Position numbers and translations under genes: made by a program. Below, piece by piece: positions 1-5,332 of a stretch of 7,031 nucleotides of DNA; positions within the stretch are counted from its first letter, which is position 1; the number at the start of each line of letters is the position of its first letter. This stretch comes from an uncultured Synechococcus sp. Lineage in GTDB: Bacteria; Cyanobacteriota; Cyanobacteriia; PCC-6307; Cyanobiaceae. Location: the NCBI GenBank assembly GCA_937930135.1, contig CALGVO010000032.1:1-7031 (forward strand), in the 5' to 3' direction. Under the pieces are notes generated by a model. That model made no database searches, was not told the DNA's origin, and saw only the letters and a program-made list of their open reading frames with translations.

Positions 1-3
1 CAT

Positions 4-27
4 GTGAGACGTTTGGTGAGATGTTTG
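4..27. repeat. 12-bp tandem duplication at the left edge
   Basis: Two adjacent 12-base units, GTGAGACGTTTG (4-15) and GTGAGATGTTTG (16-27), differ only at the seventh base (C10 versus T22). The array may continue beyond the left edge. In the frame starting at base 1 the units would read VRRL and VRCL, and that frame ends at a TAG at 58-60, so this could be the tail of a gene outside the window. Nothing else supports coding here. Confidence 0.6.
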
Positions 28-87
28 GCCCTACAGCCTGGCACGGCCTGTCAGGAGTAGTCGGCCGCTGGCAGCCTTAAAGTTAGT

Positions 88-124
88 TCCAGACTGGATT
101 TTGGGGGGATTTCTCAGTCCTGGA
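88..124 (-). terminator. Possible hairpin 3' of tRNA-Gly
   Basis: Bases 88-96 pair with 115-124 to give a 9-bp stem with one bulged base (119) and an 18-base loop that contains a run of six C on the minus strand. It begins five bases beyond the tRNA 3' end in the direction of tRNA transcription, where a terminator or 3'-processing barrier would be expected. The minus strand after the stem (ACTAACTTTAAGG) lacks a real T tract, so intrinsic termination would be weak. Two smaller perfect dyads (88-98 and 115-127) lie in the same stretch, so the fold is not unique. Confidence 0.3.
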
Positions 125-129
125 CTGCA

Positions 130-201
130 AGCGGGTGACCGGGCTCGAACCGGCGACGTTCAGCTTGGGAAGCTGACATTCTACCACTGAATTACACCCG
201 C
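130..201 (-). tRNA. tRNA-Gly, anticodon CCC
   Basis: The minus strand folds into a complete cloverleaf. The acceptor stem GCGGGTG (201-195) pairs with CACCCGC (137-131) and is followed by discriminator T at 130. The anticodon stem TCAGC/GCTGA encloses the seven-base loop TTCCCAA, which places anticodon CCC at 169-167 and so reads GGG glycine codons. The T arm is GCCGG/CCGGT with loop TTCGAGC. The gene has 72 bases without CCA, and the next bases are not CCA, so CCA must be added after transcription, as is common in cyanobacteria. It lies 44 bases beyond the stop codon of the aminotransferase gene on the same strand. No convincing promoter is visible, although a TACACT -10-like hexamer lies at 216-211. 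Confidence 0.96.
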
Positions 202-205
202 ATGA

Positions 206-228
206 GCGGCAGTGTATGTCACTGCCGC
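206..228 (-). terminator. 9-bp perfect hairpin between aminotransferase gene and tRNA-Gly
   Basis: Bases 206-214 (GCGGCAGTG) are exactly complementary to 220-228, leaving a five-base loop. The hairpin sits 17 bases after the aminotransferase stop and five bases before the tRNA 5' end. Its position suits a terminator for the aminotransferase transcript. However, the minus strand after the stem is TCATGCGGG with no T run, so it is not a classical intrinsic terminator. On the plus strand the stem is followed by CGGATTTTCGG, which has only a short T4 run. Alternatives are an RNA 3'-end stabiliser or a processing site ahead of the tRNA. Confidence 0.4.
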
Positions 229-245
229 CGGATTTTCGGTAATGT

Positions 246-1397
246 TCAGTCTTGCAGCGCTTCAGCTGCCGCCGCAACGCCGGCTCCCATGCTGCCCTTG
301 TGCAGACCCAGCGCATGGAGTGTGGCTTCGATCGCCGACACGGCGGTGAGCACATCGCGATCGCAGACGAAGCCGAGGTGCCCGATTCGGAACACCTGGC
401 CCTTGAGATGGTCCTGGCCACCGGCCAGAAGGATATCGAAGCGATCTTTCACGGCCTTGCGCAGTTGCTCGGCGTCGAGGCCTTCTGGGGCCACGGCCGT
501 GATCGCCGGGCTGCCATGACCTTCAGCGGCATATAGGCGCAGACCAATGGCTTTCATGCCGGCCTGGGCGGCGGCCCGATGGCGGGCATGACGGGCGAAG
601 ATCGCCTCCAGGCCTTCAGCCTGCATCATCTCCAGGGCCGCTTCCAGGGCGAAATAGAGGTTGACCGCTGGTGTGAACGGGTTGCTGTGTTTCGCCGCTG
701 TTTTCCGATACGGACCCAGATCGAGATAGAACTTGGGCAGATCGGAGCGCTCGTAGGCCTGCCAGGCTCGCTCGCTCATGGCCACGAAGCTCAACCCTGG
801 CGGCATCATGTAGCCCTTCTGGGAGCCAGAGGCCACCACATCCAGGCCCCAGGCATCCATCGGCACGTCGCTGGCCCCCAGGCTGGTGACACAGTCGGCG
901 ATGGTGAGTGCCGTGCCGTGGGCCTTCACATGGGCGCTGATCGCCTCCAGGTCGTTGATCACCCCGGTTGAGGTTTCCGAATGGGTGAGGATCACGGCGC
1001 GGATCTCTTTCTGCGTGTCTGCTTCCAGAGCGTTGCGGAAAGCCTCCGGATCGAGGGGCTGCCCCCAGTCGGCCTTGATCACCTCCACGTTGAGCCCATA
1101 GGCGCGGGCCACTTTCACCCAGCGTTCCCCGAACTTGCCGTTGTCACCGCAGAGCACGCGATCACCGTGGCTGAGGGTGTTGATGATTCCCGCTTCCATC
1201 GCTGCGGTGCCGCTGCCCGTGATCACGAGCACATCGCCGCTGGTCTGATGCAGCCAACGCAACTGCTCGGTGGTGCGTTGCACCACGGCCTGGAACTCAC
1301 CGCTGCGGTGTCCGATCGGATGCCGGCCCATGGCCTTGAGCACCGTCTCGGGCACCGGGGTCGGCCCGGGGATCATCAGGGTGAGCTTGTCCTGCAC
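246..1397 (-). CDS. Class V aminotransferase, serine/alanine:glyoxylate type
   Basis: This 383-residue PLP enzyme of fold type I, class V, transfers the amino group of serine or alanine to glyoxylate to give glycine. In cyanobacteria that step belongs to photorespiratory 2-phosphoglycolate salvage, in the cytoplasm. Visible signatures are the substrate-pocket PGPTPVP (10-16), the cofactor-phosphate loop GSGTAAMEA (61-69), HSETSTG (139-145), an aspartate in IADCVTSLG (D168) to hold the pyridine nitrogen, the Schiff-base lysine in SGSQKGY (K194), and FRIGHLG (R337) for the substrate carboxylate. Length is normal, with a short Ala/Gly-rich tail. The start is GTG at 1397-1395, preceded by GAGG three bases away; an in-frame TGA eight codons upstream leaves no ATG. 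Homologues were long annotated 'soluble hydrogenase small subunit'; nothing here supports hydrogenase function. The exact amino donor cannot be read from sequence. Confidence 0.9.
   Translation of the reverse strand: MQDKLTLMIPGPTPVPETVLKAMGRHPIGHRSGEFQAVVQRTTEQLRWLHQTSGDVLVITGSGTAAMEAGIINTLSHGDRVLCGDNGKFGERWVKVARAYGLNVEVIKADWGQPLDPEAFRNALEADTQKEIRAVILTHSETSTGVINDLEAISAHVKAHGTALTIADCVTSLGASDVPMDAWGLDVVASGSQKGYMMPPGLSFVAMSERAWQAYERSDLPKFYLDLGPYRKTAAKHSNPFTPAVNLYFALEAALEMMQAEGLEAIFARHARHRAAAQAGMKAIGLRLYAAEGHGSPAITAVAPEGLDAEQLRKAVKDRFDILLAGGQDHLKGQVFRIGHLGFVCDRDVLTAVSAIEATLHALGLHKGSMGAGVAAAAEALQD
357..364. repeat. HIP1 palindrome (GCGATCGC)
   Basis: Exact copy of the octamer known as HIP1, which is over-represented in many cyanobacterial genomes. 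It lies inside the aminotransferase coding region. Confidence 0.6.
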
Positions 1398-1465
1398 GGG
1401 CCTCGGATCGAGAATCAGTCATTGTAAAAAATGACCACAGGCCGCCTGTTGCAACGCGAACACCC
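1398..1465. promoter_or_regulatory. Divergent intergenic region, aminotransferase/cbiD
   Basis: This 68-base gap separates the start codons of two divergent genes, so it should hold promoters for both. It contains the most AT-rich stretch nearby (about 1421-1433). On the minus strand TACAAT (1426-1421) is one base from the consensus -10 hexamer and would start transcription about 17 bases before the GTG start of the aminotransferase gene; no good -35 lies at proper spacing. For cbiD the only candidate is the overlapping TAAAAA (1425-1430), which is weak. If both are used, the two polymerases would compete for the same bases. No GTA-N8-TAC NtcA site is seen. Confidence 0.4.
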
Positions 1466-2629
1466 ATGGCCGAGGCCCCCCGCATGGATCCGTCTGGCCT
1501 GACCCTCCCGGTGTGGGTGGCGGCAGCGGCGCGGGCTGCTCTCCAGTGCCTGCTGGGGATGCCGGTAGAGGAGACGCAGGTGTTGACGCTGCCCGATCGC
1601 AGCGAGCCCCTGCGCGTGCCGGTGCAGTCGGTCGCTCCCCTCGCCCAGGGTGAGCAGGCTCTGGCGATCAGCCTGTGTGATCCCGGCCCGGGGCTTGACC
1701 TGACCCGGGGTCTGGAGATCTGGGTGCGGCTCTGCTGGCAGCAGCCGGCGCCGATCGAAACGGAGGGCGACGACTGGTTGGAGCTGGTGGCCGGGGAAGG
1801 GGTGGGCCGGATGGAGTCCGATCAGCGGCTCTGTATCTCCTCCTTCGCCCGCCAGTTACTGCAACGGAATCTGCAGCCGTTGTTGCCCCGGGGCCGCGCC
1901 CTGAGGCTCGAGGTGATCTTGCCGGCCGGCCGGGCCCTGGCGGAGCGCACCAGCAATGCCGCCTTCGGGGTGGTGGATGGACTTGCCCTGATCGGCACCC
2001 AGGCCCAGGTGCAGGCCAGTGCCTCACCCGACCAGCTCAAGGCGACGCTCGAGCAGCTCAAGCAACTCACCCGGGCTGCCGTTTTTGAGGGCGGTCTGGT
2101 GGTGGTGATCGGCGAAAACGGTCTCGATCTCGCCCGCAGCAGCGGTCTGGCGGATCGGGTGCCTGTGCTCAAGGTGGGCAACTGGATCGGTCCGGTGTTG
2201 GTGGCGGCGGCGGAAGCGGACGTTCAGGAGCTGTTGCTGCTGGGCTATCACGGCAAGTTGATCAAACTGGCCGGTGGAATCTTCCACACCCATCACCACC
2301 TGGCCGATGGCCGCCTCGAGGTGTTGGTTGCCCTGGCGGTGCGTGAGGGCTGGGCCACGGAACACCTGCAGCACCTGCTCCAGCTCCCATCCCTTGAGGC
2401 GGCTTTCCTGGCCTTGTCGGAGTGCGACCCTGAGGCGGCCGGTGCGTTGTGGCAGGCGATCGCTGCCACTGTGGAGCAGCGCAGCCGCACCTACCTGGAG
2501 CGTTATGGCCGTTGGCCGTTGCGGATCGGCGCCGCCCTGTTCGATCGTTCCCGTCGCCTGCGCTGGGCCGGGCCCGAGGGCCTGCGCCTGCTGAACCGTT
2601 GGGGTGGTGATGTGCAGAGGCCGATCTGA
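1466..2629 (+). CDS. cbiD: Cobalt-precorrin-5B C1-methyltransferase
   Basis: CbiD uses S-adenosylmethionine to methylate C1 of cobalt-precorrin-5B in the early-cobalt branch of corrin synthesis; in cyanobacteria the end product is usually pseudocobalamin. The 387-residue protein shows the CbiD landmarks in order: an N-terminal SGLTLPVWVAAAARAAL (10-26), where many bacteria have a GYTTG-type motif; DPGPGLDLTRG (72-82); AGEGVGR (109-115); EVILPAGRALAERT (149-162) with GLALIGT (172-178); and the conserved GYHGKLIKLAGGIFHTH (260-276). It lacks a signal peptide and should be cytoplasmic. The start is uncertain: ATG at 1466 gives the full frame, but ATG at 1484 (residue 7) has GAGG eight bases before it and lies just before the conserved region. 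The gene begins the plus-strand run and is divergent from the aminotransferase gene. No other cob/cbi gene is in view. Confidence 0.9.
   Translation: MAEAPRMDPSGLTLPVWVAAAARAALQCLLGMPVEETQVLTLPDRSEPLRVPVQSVAPLAQGEQALAISLCDPGPGLDLTRGLEIWVRLCWQQPAPIETEGDDWLELVAGEGVGRMESDQRLCISSFARQLLQRNLQPLLPRGRALRLEVILPAGRALAERTSNAAFGVVDGLALIGTQAQVQASASPDQLKATLEQLKQLTRAAVFEGGLVVVIGENGLDLARSSGLADRVPVLKVGNWIGPVLVAAAEADVQELLLLGYHGKLIKLAGGIFHTHHHLADGRLEVLVALAVREGWATEHLQHLLQLPSLEAAFLALSECDPEAAGALWQAIAATVEQRSRTYLERYGRWPLRIGAALFDRSRRLRWAGPEGLRLLNRWGGDVQRPI
2456..2463. repeat. HIP1 palindrome (GCGATCGC)
   Basis: Second exact HIP1 octamer, inside the cbiD coding region and preceded by an extra G. Confidence 0.6.
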
Positions 2630-2685
2630 GCCCTTCATTACGCTGAAGATCACGACGGTCGTCCTGATTCGACCCACCTGCCGAG

Positions 2686-4272
2686 ATGTCCTCAACCCAG
2701 TCCGATGGCCAGCGCAAGCCGGCCATCGTCATTCTTGATTTCGGTTCCCAATACTCCGAGCTGATCGCCCGGCGCGTGCGTGAAACCGAGGTGTATTCGG
2801 TGGTGTTGGGCTACAGCACCTCCGCCGAAGAGCTTCGCGAACTGGCGCCGAAGGGAATCATTCTCAGTGGTGGCCCCAGTTCGGTGTATGCGGAGGGGGC
2901 TCCCCTCTGTGATCCGGCGCTCTGGAGCCTGGGGGTCCCGGTGCTCGGCGTCTGCTACGGCATGCAGCTGATGGTGCAGCAGCTGGGAGGCCGCGTCGAG
3001 GCGGCCACCGGCAAAGCGGAATACGGCAAGGCGCCTCTGGTGGTGGATGACCCCACCGACCTGCTCACGAATGTGGACGACGGCTCGACGATGTGGATGA
3101 GCCATGGCGATTCCGTTGAGGCGTTGCCGCAAGGATTTGCGGGCCTCGCCCACACGGCCAACACGCCGATGGCGGCCGTGGCCGACCATCAACGCCGGCT
3201 TTACGGCGTGCAGTTTCACCCCGAAGTGGTGCATTCCACCTGCGGGATGGCCCTGATCCGCAATTTTGTTTATCACATCTGCGGTTGTGACCCCGACTGG
3301 ACCACGGCGGCCTTCATTGAAGAGGCGGTGCGGCTGGTGCGGGAGCAGGTCGGTGAGAAGCGGGTGCTGTTGGCCCTGTCGGGTGGAGTGGATTCCTCCA
3401 CGTTGGCCTTTCTGCTCAAGAAAGCGATCGGCGATCAACTCACCTGCATGTTCATCGATCAGGGGTTCATGCGGAAGGGGGAGCCCGAGTTCCTCATGGA
3501 TTTCTTCGATCGCAAGTTCAATATTCACGTGGAGTACATCAACGCGCGCAAGCGCTTTCTCGACAAACTCGCCGGCATCACCGATCCCGAGGACAAGCGC
3601 AAGATCATCGGCACGGAGTTCATCCGGGTGTTCGAGGAGGAGAGCAAGCGCCTTGGCCCCTTCGATTACCTCGCCCAGGGCACCCTGTATCCGGATGTGA
3701 TCGAGAGTGCCGGCACCAACATTGATCCCAAGACCGGCGAACGGGTGGCCGTGAAGATCAAGAGCCACCACAACGTGGGCGGTTTGCCGAAGGATCTGCA
3801 GTTCAAGTTGGTGGAGCCGCTGCGGAAGCTGTTCAAAGATGAGGTGCGCAAGGTGGGCCGCAGCCTCGGTCTGCCGGAGGAGATCGTGCGTCGCCATCCC
3901 TTCCCCGGGCCGGGCCTGGCCATCCGCATTCTCGGTGAGGTCACCGATGAGAAGCTCGACTGCCTGCGCGATGCCGATCTGATCGTGCGTGAGGAGATCA
4001 AGGAGGCTGGTCTGTATCACGAGATCTGGCAGGCCTTTGCCGTCTTGCTGCCCGTCCGCTCCGTGGGTGTGATGGGCGACAAGCGCACCTATGCCTGGCC
4101 GATCGTGCTGCGCTGCGTGTCGAGCGAAGACGGCATGACCGCGGATTGGTCGCGCCTGCCGCCGGAGTTGCTGGAGCGGATCTCCAACCGGATCGTCAAT
4201 GAGGTGAAGGGGGTGAACCGGGTGGTGCTCGACATCACCAGCAAGCCGCCCGGAACGATCGAGTGGGAATGA
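2686..4272 (+). CDS. guaA: GMP synthase (glutamine-hydrolysing)
   Basis: GuaA converts XMP, ATP and glutamine to GMP in the last step of guanine nucleotide synthesis, in the cytoplasm. The 528-residue protein is full length for a fused enzyme. Residues 12-200 form a class I glutamine amidotransferase with nucleophile Cys90 in GVCYGMQL and the His178/Glu180 pair in QFHPE. Residues about 205-400 form the ATP-pyrophosphatase domain with the P-loop SGGVDSS (232-238). The C-terminal dimerisation domain follows, with HPFPGPGLAIR (404-414) and the standard ending ITSKPPGTIEWE. The first ATG, at 2686, leaves a normal short N-terminal lead; only GAG sits immediately before it, so there is no real Shine-Dalgarno site. 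It lies 56 bases after cbiD on the same strand. No catalytic residue is missing. Confidence 0.98.
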   Translation: MSSTQSDGQRKPAIVILDFGSQYSELIARRVRETEVYSVVLGYSTSAEELRELAPKGIILSGGPSSVYAEGAPLCDPALWSLGVPVLGVCYGMQLMVQQLGGRVEAATGKAEYGKAPLVVDDPTDLLTNVDDGSTMWMSHGDSVEALPQGFAGLAHTANTPMAAVADHQRRLYGVQFHPEVVHSTCGMALIRNFVYHICGCDPDWTTAAFIEEAVRLVREQVGEKRVLLALSGGVDSSTLAFLLKKAIGDQLTCMFIDQGFMRKGEPEFLMDFFDRKFNIHVEYINARKRFLDKLAGITDPEDKRKIIGTEFIRVFEEESKRLGPFDYLAQGTLYPDVIESAGTNIDPKTGERVAVKIKSHHNVGGLPKDLQFKLVEPLRKLFKDEVRKVGRSLGLPEEIVRRHPFPGPGLAIRILGEVTDEKLDCLRDADLIVREEIKEAGLYHEIWQAFAVLLPVRSVGVMGDKRTYAWPIVLRCVSSEDGMTADWSRLPPELLERISNRIVNEVKGVNRVVLDITSKPPGTIEWE

Positions 4273-4334
4273 GCTGACGGGGCTGGTGATCATGGTCCAT
4301 CGTCGATACCCTGAGCTCCCGGCCTGAATGTGTT

Positions 4335-4946
4335 GTGACCGCTGCCCAACAGCAGGACCTGCAGCTGCAGCGGCGTCTGCAGCAGGACAGCATTCAGCTG
4401 GCCGGAAAGTCGATTTACATCAATCCCTTTCTCTACTGGCGACGCTTCGACAGCAACACGGATCGCTGGCTGCGGGAACCCGGCCAGCTGAGTGAGGAGC
4501 AGATCCAAGCCAACCGGGGGCGCTTTTACCCCGAACTTGCCTGGGATCTGCTCGACGAGGACTCCGTACGCATCAAGGACGGCGCTGTGGAGATGTTCCT
4601 CAAGAGCCTGGATCTGATCAGCACCTTCCATCCGGAGCTCACAGCCGGCCAGCTGCTGGAGGTGGAGCGCAAGATGGCGGTCACCAAGAAGCGTTCCTTT
4701 GAGCGCTGGGTGGAGAAGTCGTATCGCCGGCGTTTTAAACAGGAGCAGCACGAGCGCCGGCGTTTCGCCCGCGATCGTTTTCTGAGGGGCTGGCGAGAAT
4801 GGCTGGCTCTTGACATGACCCATCAGGCGATCGCCCCGCTGCTGGCACTGGTGGTGCTGGCGGCGGTCGGTGGCTGGACGCTTGGAGTCTCTCGGTCCAG
4901 CTGCCCCACATTGATGCTGCCTGCAGAGCAGACTGGAATGCGCTGA
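4335..4946 (+). CDS. Unrecognised protein with one C-terminal membrane span
   Basis: I do not recognise the family. The 203-residue product has a Gln-rich start (5-18), then a polar, aromatic-rich region with YINPFLYWRRFD (28-39) and FYPELAWDLLDED (64-76). Residues about 117-157 are strongly basic with many Arg and Lys. One hydrophobic segment (about 166-186) is followed by a 17-residue tail containing Cys190. The positive-inside rule predicts a cytoplasmic N-terminal domain and a short periplasmic or lumenal tail, so it resembles a tail-anchored protein. The start is GTG at 4335; an in-frame TGA at 4287-4289 and no ATG between limit the choice. It lies 62 bases after guaA and 14 before the next gene. 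Codon use matches the neighbours, and the hydrophilic and hydrophobic blocks are well ordered, so I consider it real. Its position before mrdA is suggestive of an envelope role but proves none. Confidence 0.8.
   Translation: MTAAQQQDLQLQRRLQQDSIQLAGKSIYINPFLYWRRFDSNTDRWLREPGQLSEEQIQANRGRFYPELAWDLLDEDSVRIKDGAVEMFLKSLDLISTFHPELTAGQLLEVERKMAVTKKRSFERWVEKSYRRRFKQEQHERRRFARDRFLRGWREWLALDMTHQAIAPLLALVVLAAVGGWTLGVSRSSCPTLMLPAEQTGMR
4827..4834. repeat. HIP1 palindrome (GCGATCGC)
   Basis: Third exact HIP1 octamer, in the extended form GGCGATCGCC (4826-4835), just where the membrane span of the unrecognised 203-residue protein begins. Confidence 0.6.
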
Positions 4947-4960
4947 TCGCCACCGGGCCC

Positions 4961-5308
4961 ATGGCCGACTCCCGACCCTTCGATGCTGCGCGGCTGGCCC
5001 TGATGCAGGACGTGTTGCCGGTGGGCCTGGCTCTGCTGAATCGGGTGCGTCGTGGTGGACCCAAGCGGGTGGTGGAGACTTTCACGACCTCACCCGAGCC
5101 GTTCACCGATCTGCGCGCGGAGGGGGAACCGGCGGCGCGTGAAGTGCGTGAACGCCTCGATCAGGTGAGCCCTGGTCTGGGCAATCCGGTGCTGGAGGTG
5201 GCCGTTGAAGTGGAGGAGAATGTGGACGATGATCGGCTGGCCCTGCAGGAAGCCCTGACCAGGATGGAGCAGCGCCTTGAGCAGTTGCGGCGGCGGCTTG
5301 CCGCCTGA
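4961..5308 (+). CDS. Unrecognised small protein with C-terminal coiled coil
   Basis: I cannot assign a family or function. The 115-residue product begins with a short amphipathic or hydrophobic stretch, FDAARLALMQDVLPVGLALL (7-26), then a basic RVRRGGPKR (28-36). A middle acidic part runs from about 45 to 91. The C-terminus has heptad-spaced hydrophobics L95, L99, M102, L106, L109, L113, a clear short coiled coil. Residues 7-26 contain charges and are too polar for a confident membrane span. ATG at 4961 is the only ordinary start: the frame is open back to a TGA at 4811-4813 but has no ATG, GTG or TTG before 4961. It starts 14 bases after the preceding gene, which suggests translational coupling, and ends 24 bases before mrdA in the same frame. 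I recall similar small proteins in marine Synechococcus, without a known role. Confidence 0.75.
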   Translation: MADSRPFDAARLALMQDVLPVGLALLNRVRRGGPKRVVETFTTSPEPFTDLRAEGEPAAREVRERLDQVSPGLGNPVLEVAVEVEENVDDDRLALQEALTRMEQRLEQLRRRLAA

Positions 5309-5332
5309 AGGAAGGCTTGGTCTGATCCCGTT

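Noticed and set aside
130..201. tRNA-Gly as an integration site for a mobile element
   Set aside because: No integrase gene, no repeated tRNA 3' end and no cargo genes are visible, although only 129 bases on the 3' side can be seen.
83..421. Minus-strand frame running through the tRNA and into the aminotransferase gene
   Set aside because: It crosses the tRNA-Gly cloverleaf and the aminotransferase 3' end in another frame, so it is not a gene.
246..1397. 'Soluble hydrogenase small subunit' as the product name
   Set aside because: All motifs are those of a PLP-dependent class V aminotransferase. There are no Fe-S or Ni-binding cysteine motifs.
1297..1485. Minus-strand frame with an ATG at 1423 overlapping the aminotransferase start
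   Set aside because: It has a better start codon but is out of frame with the aminotransferase and loses all family similarity. A frameshift at the start is not needed because GTG 1397 gives the complete enzyme.
2692..4293. Long minus-strand reading frame (533 codons) covering all of guaA
   Set aside because: The plus strand is an intact, fully motif-complete GMP synthase. The antisense frame is a by-product of high third-position GC, and its His/Leu/Arg-rich product shows no recognisable domain.
4292..4327. 11-codon frame ending just before ATG 4328 in the guaA downstream gap
   Set aside because: Too short, with no ribosome binding site or conservation to support it. The ATG at 4328 is also out of frame with the 203-residue gene.
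4290..4823. Minus-strand frame opposite the 203-residue protein
   Set aside because: I considered whether the minus strand might be the real gene. The plus-strand product has ordered basic and membrane segments and fits the operon direction and spacing; the minus one overlaps the guaA-side gap and shows no domain.
5308..5315. AAGGAAGG as a confident ribosome binding site for mrdA
   Set aside because: The 17-base distance to the ATG is too long for a normal site, and no closer in-frame start exists. It was kept only as a remark.
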